Assembly: GCA_028277115.1 (NCBI GenBank)
Contig: JANQHG010000259.1
Coordinates: 1-33,765, forward strand
DNA length: 33,765 nucleotides
Direction: 5' to 3'
Source: Azospirillaceae bacterium
GTDB lineage: Bacteria > Pseudomonadota > Alphaproteobacteria > Azospirillales > Azospirillaceae
Shown here in pieces: positions 21,749 to 30,588 of the stretch. A program made the translations under genes and the position numbers. The notes below the pieces were generated by a model. It was not told where the DNA came from. It worked only from the letters and a program-made list of their open reading frames with translations, and made no database searches. The stretch's first letter is position 1. The number at the start of each line of letters is the position of its first letter.

Positions 21749-22801
21749 TTGTTTATCCGAACTATTGCTTTTACTATAGGTTTGGTCGCGGCCGCGCTGG
21801 GCGCGGTCGCGGCCGGTACCGCAACGGCACAGTCGCGCGACGACATTAGGATCGTCGGTTCGTCGACCGTGTTCCCCTTCGCGACAACGGTTGCCGAGAC
21901 GTTCGGCCGGACCACGGAGTTCCCGACGCCGGTGATCGAGTCGACCGGCTCGGGCGGCGGCCTGAAGCTGTTCTGTTCGGGTGTCGGCCCGCAGCACCCC
22001 GACATCACCAATGCCTCGAGGCGGATCAAGGTGTCGGAGTTCGATCGCTGTAACGAAAATGGCGTCAGCGGGATCGTCGAGGTCAAGATCGGGTATGACG
22101 GCATCGTGCTCGCCAATTCGCGTGCTGCGAGCGAAGCCAACTACACCCGCGCCCAGATCTGGCAGGCGCTAGCCAAGACCGTGGTCGTCAACGGTGAGCT
22201 TGTTGAAAACCCCTACACCAAATGGAGCGACATCGATCCGAGCCTGCCGCAAAAGGCGATCGAGGTCCTGGGGCCGCCGCCGACCTCTGGCACCCGCGAC
22301 GCGTTCGTCGAGTTGGTGATGGAAGAGGGGTGTGAGGCGTTCGACGTCGTCAACGCGCTTCCCAAGTCGGAAAGGGGCCAGGTGTGTGGCCAAATCCGCG
22401 AGGACGGCGCGTATATCGAAGCCGGTGAGAACGATAACCTGATCGTCCAGAAGTTGGTCGCCAACTCGGATGCTTACGGCGTCTTCGGCTTTAGCTTCCT
22501 TGACCAGAACAGCGACAAAATTCAGGGCGCCCAGATCGAGGGCGTTTCGCCGGAGTTCGACGCGATCGCCGACGGGTCCTACCCGGTCTCGCGTCCGCTG
22601 TTCTTCTACGTCAAGAAAACTCATGTCGGTGTGATCCCGGGCATGCGTTCCTACCTCGCCGAGTTCACCAGCGAGCGGGCCTGGGGTCCGGAGGGCTATC
22701 TTTCGGACAAGGGTCTGATTCCGCTTCCGAACGAACTGCGCGCCGCCGAACGGTCCAAGGTTCTCAATCTGGTCGTGCTTCAACGGGAAGATTTGTTGTG
22801 A
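21749..22801 (+). CDS. pstS: Phosphate ABC transporter periplasmic binding protein PstS
   Basis: This 350-residue secreted protein binds inorganic phosphate and delivers it to PstCA. It starts with TTG at 21749, with GGAG 8 nt upstream. A signal peptide of about 27 residues ends in GTATA-Q, and the mature part begins with RIVGSSTVFPFATTVAE. The phosphate-contacting regions are visible as GSST, then STGSGGGLKLFCSG, and PPTSGTRDAFVELV. These match the long alphaproteobacterial PstS type, in which the ligand pocket contains the serine-threonine loop and TSGTRD. It is the first gene of the pst operon and is preceded by two Pho boxes. The unusual TTG start may lower translation, but the ribosome-binding site is good. 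Confidence 0.95.
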   Translation: MFIRTIAFTIGLVAAALGAVAAGTATAQSRDDIRIVGSSTVFPFATTVAETFGRTTEFPTPVIESTGSGGGLKLFCSGVGPQHPDITNASRRIKVSEFDRCNENGVSGIVEVKIGYDGIVLANSRAASEANYTRAQIWQALAKTVVVNGELVENPYTKWSDIDPSLPQKAIEVLGPPPTSGTRDAFVELVMEEGCEAFDVVNALPKSERGQVCGQIREDGAYIEAGENDNLIVQKLVANSDAYGVFGFSFLDQNSDKIQGAQIEGVSPEFDAIADGSYPVSRPLFFYVKKTHVGVIPGMRSYLAEFTSERAWGPEGYLSDKGLIPLPNELRAAERSKVLNLVVLQREDLL

Positions 22802-23255
22802 TCGACTGCTGATCGATCGACGGTCGATCGGTTCGAAGTGTTCGGGTGACGGACCGGCCCCGTGCGATCGCGAGCAATCGAGGTCGGGCAGGGACCGGTG
22901 CGCACCCGCGGTCTGGTCTGTATTTGGCAAGGTTCGTGCCTGGCAGGCTCCGGTCGGGCATGGGGCCGCGGTGCGGTGGTCCTTCAGAAAGGTGTCGGCG
23001 CCTGCAGGCCCGAGGGGGCCGGTGCCTCCGGCAGACAGACACTTGGGAGCGCGTTTGCTCACGCACGGGTCCACGCTCACGTTTCTTCGAAAGGTCCAAC
23101 ACCCCAGCCAACATCCGGTCGATCGGTTTGCCGAAGATCTCGCAAGGTTCGAGGCGGTCCGCGGGCCGTTCAAGCGCACACGCCCGTACGACACCGACAG
23201 TCGCATTCCGGTCGACGGCGCGGGTGCGGGCTTTTCGTCAAAGGTCTCAATCGGT
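22802..23255. other. 454-bp spacer between pstS and pstC
   Basis: The pstC frame stays open leftward to 22971, but the translation there has no conserved sequence and ordinary composition, so I do not include it. A symmetrical CGATCGAC-G-GTCGATCG lies at 22814-22830 directly after pstS. No clear terminator, Pho box or small gene is seen. The gap may allow separate processing or termination so that PstS is made in excess of the membrane components. Confidence 0.5.
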
Positions 23256-24644
23256 ATGTCCGCATCCTATCTTCTGTTGGTCCTTATCGTACTTGGTTTG
23301 TTCGGCTACTATTTGGGGAAGAGCCGGGCTGTCGCGATCCCCGTGACCCCGGAATCTCGCCTTCACTCGGTTCCGTCCTATCACGGATATTTCGTTGCGC
23401 TGTGGGCGGGCGTGCCGGCGTTCCTGTTGCTGGCGCTCTGGGTCATGCTCGAGGGTTGGCTGATCATGGCCTTGGTGCTGGGGGCGATGCCCGAGCGTCT
23501 GACCAACGTCGGCGATCAGGAGCTCAGTCTGCTCCGGGCAACCATCTTGAACCATGCCAACGGGATCGACACCGGCCAGACCCTAGACCCCGCAATCGAG
23601 GCCGCGGCCGTGCATTATACCACGCTGTCGTCGATCGGCAACTGGTGCATTCTGGTACTTGGGTCGGTCGGCGCCATGGTCGGCGTCCGATTTGCGCTGC
23701 GGCAGGTTTCAATGTCGTTGCGGGCGCGCAACCATGTCGAACAAGTGATCAACGTCGTCCTGATTCTGTGCTCGCTCGTCGCGATCATGACGACGGTCGG
23801 GATCGTACTGTCCCTGCTGTTCGAGGCGATGTTGTTTCTTTCCCACGTTCATCCATACGATTTCCTGTTCGGGCTGCAGTGGAGCCCGCAGATCGCAATC
23901 CGCGCCGACCAGGTCGGCTCGAGCGGTGCGTTCGGGGCGGTACCACTGTTCACCGGCACGCTGTTGATCAGCGCGGTCGCGATGGCGGTTGCGGTGCCGA
24001 TCGGCCTGTTGTCCGCAATTTACATGGCCGAGTATGCGCCGCCGCTGGTCCGGTCGTTGGCGAAACCGGTGCTGGAGATCCTCGCCGGCATCCCGACCGT
24101 GGTCTATGGCTTCTTCGCCGCGTTGACCATGGCGCCGTTCGTGCGCCGGGTGTTCGGCGCCGAGGGGCTCGGGTTCGACGTCAGTTCGGAGTCGGCGCTC
24201 GCTGCCGGGGTTGTCATGGGGATCATGATCATCCCATTCGTCAGCTCGTTGTCGGACGACGTGATCAACGCGGTGCCCCAATCCCTGCGCGACGGCTCTT
24301 ATGGGCTGGGCGCGACCAAGTCGGAGACGATCAGCCAGGTGCTGCTGCCGGCGGCGCTGCCCGGGATCGTCGGTGCAATCCTGCTCGCGGTCAGCCGGGC
24401 GATCGGCGAAACCATGATCGTCACCATGGCGGCGGGCTTGAGCGCCAACTTGACCGCCAACCCGTTCGAGGCGGTGACCACGGTCACCGTGCAGATCGCG
24501 ACGCTCCTGGTCGGCGACCAGGAGTTCGACAGTCCGAAGACCTTGTCGGCGTTCGGTCTCGGCTTGGTCCTGTTCGTGGTGACGCTGTTGCTCAACATCA
24601 TCGCGCTTTGGGTGGTTAACAAGTATCGGGAGAAATATGACTGA
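23256..24644 (+). CDS. pstC: Phosphate ABC transporter permease PstC
   Basis: This 462-residue inner-membrane permease is of the long alphaproteobacterial kind. An N-terminal PstC_N region with an initial membrane helix (MSASYLLLVLIVLGLFGYYLG, written here as the first 20 or so residues) and more hydrophobic segments fills about 1-175. The standard permease domain follows at about 220-455. LLSAIYMAEYAPP and the EAA-type loop GSYGLGATKSETISQVLLPAALPG contact the PstB ATPase. The ATG at 23256 sits right before the first helix with AAAGG about 12 nt upstream. The frame is open for a further 95 codons upstream without conserved sequence. It overlaps pstA by 8 nt, so the two permease subunits are translationally coupled. 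Confidence 0.93.
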   Translation: MSASYLLLVLIVLGLFGYYLGKSRAVAIPVTPESRLHSVPSYHGYFVALWAGVPAFLLLALWVMLEGWLIMALVLGAMPERLTNVGDQELSLLRATILNHANGIDTGQTLDPAIEAAAVHYTTLSSIGNWCILVLGSVGAMVGVRFALRQVSMSLRARNHVEQVINVVLILCSLVAIMTTVGIVLSLLFEAMLFLSHVHPYDFLFGLQWSPQIAIRADQVGSSGAFGAVPLFTGTLLISAVAMAVAVPIGLLSAIYMAEYAPPLVRSLAKPVLEILAGIPTVVYGFFAALTMAPFVRRVFGAEGLGFDVSSESALAAGVVMGIMIIPFVSSLSDDVINAVPQSLRDGSYGLGATKSETISQVLLPAALPGIVGAILLAVSRAIGETMIVTMAAGLSANLTANPFEAVTTVTVQIATLLVGDQEFDSPKTLSAFGLGLVLFVVTLLLNIIALWVVNKYREKYD

Positions 24645-26013
24645 TATCGTCCAATCGGTCGGCGAGTTCGCCACGGACTCCCCGGCTGACCGGCGCGGTT
24701 GGTACCAGAGCGAAGAGTTCCGCCAACTGCTGCGTCGGCGCTATGCCTCGGAAGATCGGTTCCGCATCCTTGGTATCGCGGCGATCGTGCTCGCCGCCGT
24801 TATTCTATTGGTCCTGCTCGCCAGTATCGTCGCCAAGGGCTATCCCGCGTTCGTCCAGACCGAGGTTCGGCTTGACGTCACCTTCGAGGAGTCGGTGATC
24901 GACCCGAGCGGCAGCCGCGACGAGAGAGCGCTGTCGGGCGCAAATTACCAGCGGCTGATTCGAAGCGCGCTCCAGGACATTTTCCCCGATGCGACCGGTC
25001 GCCGGGTGCGCCGCCAGTTGACCGATTTGGTCAGCATCGGGGCGGCGTTCCAACTGCGCGACATGGTGATGAGCGACCCGTCGCTGATCGGGCAGACCCG
25101 CGAGCTGTGGGTGTTGGCATCGGACGATATCGACCAGTTCCTGAAGGGCAACATCGCCTGCGGCACCGAACATGCGGCGCGCTTGGGCGGTCAACCGTGT
25201 ACGGTGCCCGAGAACGAGCGCCGGGTCAACGACCGTCAGGTCGGCTGGGTCGACCAACTGATCGTCGAAGAGCGGATCCGTCGGTCCTTCAACACGGTGC
25301 TCTTCTCGGCGGGCGACAGCCGCGAGCCCGAGCTCGCGGGCATCCTGGGTGGCGTCGTCGGGTCGTTGTACACCTTGCTGGTCTGCCTCTTGATGGCGGT
25401 GCCGGTCGGGGTCGCGGCGGCGGTTTATCTTGAAGAGTTTGCGCCGCGCAACCGCTGGACCGGTCTGATCGAGGTCAATATAAACAATCTTGCGGCGGTG
25501 CCTTCGATCGTATTCGGTCTACTTGGTCTGTCGGTGTTGTTGAACTTTTTCGGTTTGCCGCGCTCGGCCCCGCTGGTCGGTGGCATCGTGCTGGCACTCA
25601 TGACCCTACCGACCGTGATCATCGCGTCCCGCGCGGCGTTGAAGGCGGTGCCCCCGTCGATCCGCGATGCCGCGCTCGGGGTTGGCGCCTCACCGTATCA
25701 GGTGGTCTCGCACCATGTCCTACCGTTGGCAGCACCGGGCATCCTGACCGGCACGATCATTGGCATGGCCCAGGCGTTGGGCGAAACCGCACCGCTGATG
25801 ATGGTGGGGATGATCGCGTTCATCGTCGATATCCCGGCTGGGTTCACCGATTCGGCAACCGTATTGCCGGTGCAGATCTACATGTGGTCGGACAGCCCCG
25901 AGCGCGCGTTCACCGAGCGGACCTCGGCGGCGATCATGGTTCTGCTCGGCTTCCTGATCGCGATGAATGCCGTGGCGATCTACCTGCGCAAACGTTTCGA
26001 GAGGCGATGGTAA
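24637..26013 (+). CDS. pstA: Phosphate ABC transporter permease PstA
   Basis: This 458-residue inner-membrane permease has an extended N-terminal domain (about 1-225, DUF3333-like). It contains one membrane helix ([20 protein letters not shown]) and a large probable periplasmic part. The permease domain (about 235-450) follows, with [17 protein letters not shown] and the EAA loop [20 protein letters not shown] that docks on Pst[15 protein letters not shown] near the end is a typical PstA segment. It starts at an ATG that overlaps the pstC stop by 8 nt and ends overlapping the pstB start by 7 nt. The extra N-terminal domain is common in alphaproteobacterial PstA; its role is not well known. 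Confidence 0.94.
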   Translation: MTDIVQSVGEFATDSPADRRGWYQSEEFRQLLRRRYASEDRFRILGIAAIVLAAVILLVLLASIVAKGYPAFVQTEVRLDVTFEESVIDPSGSRDERALSGANYQRLIRSALQDIFPDATGRRVRRQLTDLVSIGAAFQLRDMVMSDPSLIGQTRELWVLASDDIDQFLKGNIACGTEHAARLGGQPCTVPENERRVNDRQVGWVDQLIVEERIRRSFNTVLFSAGDSREPELAGILGGVVGSLYTLLVCLLMAVPVGVAAAVYLEEFAPRNRWTGLIEVNINNLAAVPSIVFGLLGLSVLLNFFGLPRSAPLVGGIVLALMTLPTVIIASRAALKAVPPSIRDAALGVGASPYQVVSHHVLPLAAPGILTGTIIGMAQALGETAPLMMVGMIAFIVDIPAGFTDSATVLPVQIYMWSDSPERAFTERTSAAIMVLLGFLIAMNAVAIYLRKRFERRW

Positions 26014-26834
26014 GCAAGATGATCGACGCGACCACGACCCCCTGGGTCCAGGTGACCGCGCCTGGTGGCGGTACCGGCCGAATTAAAATAAGATCATCCG
26101 GTGTCAAGGTATACTATGGCGACAAACAGGCTCTGAAAGGGATCAATCTCGACATCGCGGAGAACTCGGTGACAGCGTTGATCGGTCCGTCCGGTTGCGG
26201 TAAGTCTACCTATCTGCGCTGCCTCAATCGGATGAATGACACGATTGACCGCTGCCGGGTCGAGGGCACGATCAGCCTCGACGGCGAGGACATTTACGGC
26301 CGCACCATCGACACGGTCCAGTTGCGCGCGCGGGTCGGCATGGTTTTCCAAAAGCCGAACCCGTTCCCGAAGTCGATCTTCGACAACGTCGCCTACGGCC
26401 CGCGCATCCACGGCCTCGCCCGCCGCATCGAGGATTTGGAAGAGATTGTCCAGCGCTCGCTCGAACGGGCCGGCCTGTGGTCCGAAGTCAAGAGTCGGCT
26501 GCTCGATCCCGGGACCGGACTATCGGGCGGGCAGCAGCAGCGCCTGTGCATCGCGCGGGCGATCGCGGTCAACCCCGAAGTGATCTTGATGGATGAGCCG
26601 TGCTCCGCGCTCGATCCGATCGCGACCGCACATATCGAGGAGTTGATCGACGAGCTCCGGGCCAACTACACGATCGTGATCGTCACTCACAATATGCAGC
26701 AAGCTGCGCGGGTGTCGCAGAAGACCGCGTTCTTCCACCTGGGCGATTTGGTCGAGTTCAACGACACCGCCGAGATTTTCACCAATCCGCGGGACGACAA
26801 GACCCAGGGCTACATCACCGGCCGCTACGGCTGA
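26007..26834 (+). CDS. pstB: Phosphate ABC transporter ATP-binding protein PstB
   Basis: This 275-residue ATPase drives PstCA. All motifs are intact: Walker [10 protein letters not shown] (60-68), the Q-loop segment [20 protein letters not shown], the signature LSGGQQQRL, Walker [14 protein letters not shown], and the H-loop in [15 protein letters not shown]. The sequence KPNPFPKSI is specific to PstB. Two ATGs are possible: 26007, which overlaps the pstA stop and has GAGAGG close by, and 26019, four codons later. The stretch 26080-26110 is locally AT-rich. It is followed after 71 bp by phoU. Confidence 0.97.
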   Translation: MVSKMIDATTTPWVQVTAPGGGTGRIKIRSSGVKVYYGDKQALKGINLDIAENSVTALIGPSGCGKSTYLRCLNRMNDTIDRCRVEGTISLDGEDIYGRTIDTVQLRARVGMVFQKPNPFPKSIFDNVAYGPRIHGLARRIEDLEEIVQRSLERAGLWSEVKSRLLDPGTGLSGGQQQRLCIARAIAVNPEVILMDEPCSALDPIATAHIEELIDELRANYTIVIVTHNMQQAARVSQKTAFFHLGDLVEFNDTAEIFTNPRDDKTQGYITGRYG

Positions 26835-26905
26835 TCGACCGGGCCGGTCTCGGGGCGGCCCAGTCGAACCCATGGTCACGCCGCACCTTTGACGAGTCAG
26901 CATCG

Positions 26906-27679
26906 ATGACCAGAGAGCATATCGTCCGCTCCTTCGGCGAGGATCTGCGCCGGCTCGGCAACTTGATCACTCAGATGGGCGGGGTTGCCGAAGCTCAGGT
27001 CGACTCTGCGATCGAGGCCGTTGAACGCCGCAATACCCGGTTGGCCGAGCAGGTCGTCCAGGCGGACGCGCGCATCGACGAGTATGAACGCGAGGTCGAC
27101 GCCGAGGTCGTGCGTTTGCTCGCGTTGCGCCAGCCGATGGCGCAGGACCTGCGCGAGATCTTATCGGCGTTGAAGATCGCGTCGGATCTTGAGCGGATCG
27201 GCGACTACGCCGCCAACATCGCCAAAAGATCGATGGTGTTGGCGCAGTTGCCGGCGGTCAGCCCGGTGGTGGCGATTCCGCGGATGGGGCGGTTGGTCCA
27301 GGAGATCCTGAAAGAGGTGATCGACGCCTACGTCGAGCGCGACGTGACCAAGGCGATCGTCGGCTGGCGGCGCGACGAGGAGCTGGACGATCTCTACACC
27401 AGCCTGTTCCGCGAGGTCTTGACCTACATGATGGAGGATCCGCGGGTGATCACGCCGTGCACCCATCTGTTGTTCATGGCAAAAAATCTGGAACGGATCG
27501 GCGATCACGCGACCAACATCGCCGAGACCATCCACTTTTTGGTGGTCGGCAAGCCGTTGAAGGGCGAGCGGCCCAAGGGCGATGTCACAAGTTACGAACT
27601 CGTGACACCGGACCGCGAGCCGGCGCCGGTGGATGAGGCGGGCCGGCTGCCGCCGTCGGCGGGTGGGGCGGCGGGTTGA
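26906..27679 (+). CDS. phoU: Phosphate transport system regulatory protein PhoU
   Basis: This 257-residue all-helical protein consists of two PhoU three-helix bundles (about 8-105 and 110-215). Each carries the metal-binding E/D-xx-x-D signature: LKIASDLERIGDYAANIAKR in the first and LLFMAKNLERIGDHATNIAE in the second. PhoU links the Pst transporter to PhoR and keeps the kinase in the phosphatase state when phosphate is plentiful. The ATG at 26906 precedes REHIVRSFGEDLRRL, the normal start of the domain. The last 40 residues are Pro/Gly-rich and non-conserved. It lies between pstB and phoB in the same orientation. Confidence 0.96.
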   Translation: MTREHIVRSFGEDLRRLGNLITQMGGVAEAQVDSAIEAVERRNTRLAEQVVQADARIDEYEREVDAEVVRLLALRQPMAQDLREILSALKIASDLERIGDYAANIAKRSMVLAQLPAVSPVVAIPRMGRLVQEILKEVIDAYVERDVTKAIVGWRRDEELDDLYTSLFREVLTYMMEDPRVITPCTHLLFMAKNLERIGDHATNIAETIHFLVVGKPLKGERPKGDVTSYELVTPDREPAPVDEAGRLPPSAGGAAG

Positions 27680-27731
27680 CAGGGGGCCGGCGCGTCCGGC
27701 GCGCCGCATCGATCGCCGACGGGAGGCGGAG

Positions 27732-28442
27732 ATGAACGCGGGTCAGGAACCGCTGGTACTGATCGTCGAGGATGAACCCGACCAGGTCACGATGTTGACC
27801 TACAATCTCGACCGGGCCGGGCTTCGCACCATCACCGCCGACAATGGCGAGGAGGCGCTGCTGCTGGCGTCCGAGCAGGTGCCGCATTTGGTGCTGCTTG
27901 ATCTGATGTTGCCGTTGTTGCCGGGACTGGAAGTGTGCCGCCAGCTCCGGCGCAGCCCGAAAACCCGGGACATTCCGATCATCATGCTGACCGCCAAGGG
28001 CGAAGAGACGGACCGGGTGCGCGGGCTCGACCACGGCGCCGATGACTACATCGTCAAGCCCTATTCGCTGAACGAAGTGATCGCGCGAATCCGGGCGGTG
28101 TTGCGTCGGGCCCGACCGGGCCTGGCCGAAGAAACGCTGCGGTTCGACGAAATTGTCATGGACCTGGCCGGTCATCGGGTCCGGCGCAACAACCGCGACA
28201 TCCACCTCGGCCCGACCGAGTTCCGCCTGTTGCGCTACTTCATGCAGCATCCTGGGCGGGTTTTTTCGCGCGAACAGCTGTTGGATGTGGTTTGGGGCAC
28301 GGATGTTTACGTTGAGCCGCGCACGGTCGACGTTCATATCCGGCGGTTGCGCAAGGCGTTGAACGAGCAGGACGAGGCGGACCTGATCCGCACGGTGCGC
28401 TCAGCCGGCTACGCGCTCGACTTCAAGGCGCCGGCGGGATAA
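27732..28442 (+). CDS. phoB: Phosphate regulon response regulator PhoB
   Basis: This 236-residue OmpR-family regulator has an N-terminal receiver (about 7-120) with the acidic pair EDE, phospho-acceptor D57 (LVLLDLMLP) and the conserved Lys in DDYIVKPYS. The winged-helix domain (about 135-230) shows LGPTEFRLLRYFMQHPGRVFSREQLLD and the recognition-helix region EPRTVDVHIRRLRKAL, which match PhoB closely. The ATG at 27732 has GGGAGG 6 nt upstream. It should bind the Pho boxes upstream of pstS (21329-21346 and 21541-21569), giving autoregulation if the operon is read through. Phosphorylation would come from PhoR. Confidence 0.96.
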   Translation: MNAGQEPLVLIVEDEPDQVTMLTYNLDRAGLRTITADNGEEALLLASEQVPHLVLLDLMLPLLPGLEVCRQLRRSPKTRDIPIIMLTAKGEETDRVRGLDHGADDYIVKPYSLNEVIARIRAVLRRARPGLAEETLRFDEIVMDLAGHRVRRNNRDIHLGPTEFRLLRYFMQHPGRVFSREQLLDVVWGTDVYVEPRTVDVHIRRLRKALNEQDEADLIRTVRSAGYALDFKAPAG

Positions 28443-28518
28443 CCAAATCCTTATAGATCGCCGGCCGCGCGGCTGCCGCGTGGGGGCGGTCGATCCGGCG
28501 ATCGGGTCGCGTCTTTGC

Positions 28519-28547
28519 TTGACAGGGGCGTCAGGGTCTGCGGACAT
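28519..28547 (+). promoter_or_regulatory. Candidate tRNA-Leu promoter
   Basis: A perfect -35 TTGACA (28519-28524) lies 35 bp before the tRNA. With a 17-bp spacer the -10 would be GGACAT, a modest match. Position favours it as the tRNA promoter. Confidence 0.4.
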
Positions 28548-28559
28548 GGCTGCTTGGGC

Positions 28560-28645
28560 GCGGGCGTGGCGGAATTGGCAGACGCACCAGACTTAAAATC
28601 TGGCTTCCATCGGAAGTACGGGTTCGAGTCCCGTCGCCCGCACCA
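28560..28645 (+). tRNA. tRNA-Leu (anticodon UAA), CCA encoded
   Basis: The acceptor arm GCGGGCG (28560-28566) pairs with CGCCCGC (28635-28641), followed by discriminator A and genomic CCA. The anticodon stem CCAGA/TCTGG encloses CTTAAAA with anticodon TAA at 28594-28596. A long variable arm (type II tRNA) precedes the T-arm GGTTCGAGTCC. It decodes UUA and UUG. UUA is rare in a genome of this GC content. Confidence 0.97.
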
Positions 28646-28790
28646 CGTCGCCGTCCGACCCGGTCGCGGCTGCCGCCGGGCGTTGCGGCCCGCCGGGGGG
28701 TCTGCCATGATCCGGGGCCGATGCGCGGGGAGGGACGCGCCGGGCCAGGAATGACCCGGGACGTCTGGGTGGTTGGGGAGACGGAACGAT

Positions 28791-29066
28791 ATGGGCATCG
28801 GAATCTGGCAGGTCATCCTGATCTTGGTGGTGGTGCTGATCCTGTTTGGGGCCGGCAAGCTTCCGAAGGTCATGGGCGACGTCGCCAAAGGCGTGAAGAA
28901 CTTCAAGGCGGGCCTGCGCGAGGACGAGGACGCGGGCGAGGGGGGGCCGGCCAAGGTGCTGGGCCGCGACGACGCCACCCCGACCGCGCCGGGCGCGGCT
29001 GCCGGGGTGGGCGGCGGGGCCGCGCCGGCGACCGGCCGGGCCGACGACGGCGTGCGTACCGGGTGA
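28791..29066 (+). CDS. tatA: Sec-independent protein translocase subunit TatA
   Basis: This 91-residue protein has one N-terminal membrane helix ([19 protein letters not shown], about 2-20), the FGAGKLP hinge and an amphipathic helix ([17 protein letters not shown], about 26-42). These are the defining features of TatA, which forms the pore for folded twin-arginine proteins. The remaining half is Ala/Gly/Pro-rich and probably unstructured. The ATG at 28791 is chosen because the family begins MGxGxWQ; GGGGAGACGGA precedes it. It is the first gene of tatABC, 145 bp after tRNA-Leu. Confidence 0.96.
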   Translation: MGIGIWQVILILVVVLILFGAGKLPKVMGDVAKGVKNFKAGLREDEDAGEGGPAKVLGRDDATPTAPGAAAGVGGGAAPATGRADDGVRTG

Positions 29067-29105
29067 TCGGCCGCCCGCCGCCCGCCGCCTGGAACCGGAA
29101 GAGAC

Positions 29106-29573
29106 ATGTTCGACATCGGCTGGACCGAGCTGTTCGTGATCGGGGTTTTGGTCCTGATCGTGATGGGCCCGCGCGAGTTGCCGCGGGTCTTGTACCAGAT
29201 CGGCAAATGGGTCCGGCGGGCGCGGGCGGTGACCCGGGAGTTCCAGGGCCATCTGGATGCGATGGTGCGCGACGCCGAGTTGGAAGACCTGCGCGCCCAG
29301 GCGCGCGCGGTGCGCGGGTTCGACGTTCGGGGCGAAATCAAAAAGACGGTCGATCCCGAGGGCGTGTTCGACCGCGGCCTGTCCGATCATCTCGGGATCG
29401 AAACGACCCCTGCGGCCGATCGCAGGTCGGCCCCGGCGGCCGAGGGTGCGCCCGACCCGGCGGCCCCGGTGGCGTCGCCCGGGTCGGCGCCGGCGCCGTC
29501 CGGGGCGGGCGCGACCCCGTCGTCGATCGGCCGACCGACCGAACCGGGAGGCACGGCCGATGGCGGCCGATGA
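29106..29573 (+). CDS. tatB: Sec-independent protein translocase subunit TatB
   Basis: This 155-residue protein begins MFDIGWTELFVIGVLVLIV, the usual TatB membrane helix with a conserved Glu at position 8, then the hinge MGPRELPRV. A long amphipathic and partly coiled helix runs to about residue 85 (IGKWVRRARAVTREFQGHL). The C-terminal 55 residues are Ala/Pro-rich. With TatC it recognises twin-arginine signal peptides at the cytoplasmic membrane. It lies 39 bp after tatA and overlaps tatC by 14 nt. Confidence 0.96.
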   Translation: MFDIGWTELFVIGVLVLIVMGPRELPRVLYQIGKWVRRARAVTREFQGHLDAMVRDAELEDLRAQARAVRGFDVRGEIKKTVDPEGVFDRGLSDHLGIETTPAADRRSAPAAEGAPDPAAPVASPGSAPAPSGAGATPSSIGRPTEPGGTADGGR

Positions 29574-30450
29574 CCGCGATGCCGCGGGCGACGAGATCGA
29601 CGACACCAAGATGCCCTTGCTCGATCATCTGATCGAGTTGCGCAACCGGCTCTTGTACTCGGTCGCCGCGATCCTGGTCGCGTTTGCCGTGTGTTACGGC
29701 TTTGCCGACGAGATTTACGGCTTTTTGGTGCGGCCGCTGGCGGTGGCGCTCGAGGGCGAGGGCCGGCGAATGATCTTCACCGGCCTGACCGAGGCGTTCT
29801 TCACCTATGTCAAGGTCGCGTTCTGGGCGGCGGCGTTTCTCGCCTTTCCGATCGTCGCGAGCCAGATCTGGATGTTCGTCGCGCCCGGGCTGTATCGCCA
29901 CGAACGGCGCGCCTTCCTGCCGTTTTTGGCGTCAACCCCGGTGTTGTTCTTCCTGGGCGGCGCCATGGCCTATTACGTGGTGTTCCCGCTGGCCTGGCGG
30001 TTTTTCCTGACCTTCGAGACGCCGGCGGCCGGCGCCGATATGTTGCCGATCCAGCTGGAAGCTCGGGTCAGCGAGTATCTGTCGCTGGTGATGACGCTGA
30101 TCTTCGCGTTCGGGGTCGCGTTCCAGCTGCCGGTGCTGTTGACGCTGTTGGCGCGGGTCGGACTGGTGACAGCCGACGGATTGGTGCGGTCGCGAAAGTA
30201 CGCGATCGTGCTGAGCTTCGTTGCGGCGGCGATCCTGACTCCGCCGGACGTGATCAGCCAGATCAGCCTCGGCCTGCCGTTGATCCTGTTGTACGAGGTG
30301 TCGGTGATCGCCGCGCGGCTGGTCGAACGCCAACGCGCGCGGCGCGAGGCCGCCGCCGCGGCGGCCGAGGCAGCCGAGGCCGCCGGGATCGGCGCGACCC
30401 CGCCCTCGGGCGGCGACGCCGGGTCCGAACCCGACCGGCCAACCGCCTGA
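29560..30450 (+). CDS. tatC: Sec-independent protein translocase subunit TatC
   Basis: This 296-residue polytopic protein has the six-helix TatC layout. The N-terminal signal-peptide-binding motif is MPLLDHLIELRNRLLYS (about 18-34), followed by YGFLVRPL. The first periplasmic loop contains TGLTEAFFTYVKVAFWAA. FVAPGLYRHERRAFLPF and VVFPLAWRFF are further family landmarks, and the last helices contain ILTPPDVISQISLGLPLILLYE. A hydrophilic, Ala-rich tail of about 35 residues follows. The ATG at 29560 lies inside tatB (14-nt overlap). It completes the operon tatABC, followed after 138 bp by serS. Confidence 0.97.
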   Translation: MAADDRDAAGDEIDDTKMPLLDHLIELRNRLLYSVAAILVAFAVCYGFADEIYGFLVRPLAVALEGEGRRMIFTGLTEAFFTYVKVAFWAAAFLAFPIVASQIWMFVAPGLYRHERRAFLPFLASTPVLFFLGGAMAYYVVFPLAWRFFLTFETPAAGADMLPIQLEARVSEYLSLVMTLIFAFGVAFQLPVLLTLLARVGLVTADGLVRSRKYAIVLSFVAAAILTPPDVISQISLGLPLILLYEVSVIAARLVERQRARREAAAAAAEAAEAAGIGATPPSGGDAGSEPDRPTA

Positions 30451-30588
30451 TCGACGCGGCAGGGCCGGGCGGTCCGCGTCGCTGGACGGCCCGTCTGGCG
30501 ATCCCTATAACCGGGGACGAGGGCTGCTTTGGCCCCGGCTGCCGTCGCCCCGCCCGGTTCCTTTAAACAGTGAGTGTCCGGCCGCGCC

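Noticed and set aside
21401-21997. 198-codon minus-strand frame across the pstS control region
   Set aside because: It overlaps pstS coding sequence and the Pho-box region, and its translation is unconserved.
22814-22830. CGATCGAC-G-GTCGATCG as a pstS terminator
   Set aside because: The stem can enclose only a tiny loop unless shortened to 6 bp, and no T-tract follows; it is kept only as a note on the spacer.
22971-23255. N-terminal extension of pstC by 95 codons
   Set aside because: The translation shows no conserved sequence, lacks coding character, and the family start with the first membrane helix is at 23256.
22846-23346. Independent 166-codon open frame in the pstS-pstC gap
   Set aside because: It is Arg/Gly-rich with no motif, has no ribosome-binding site, and runs into pstC in another frame; open frames of this size are expected by chance at this GC content.
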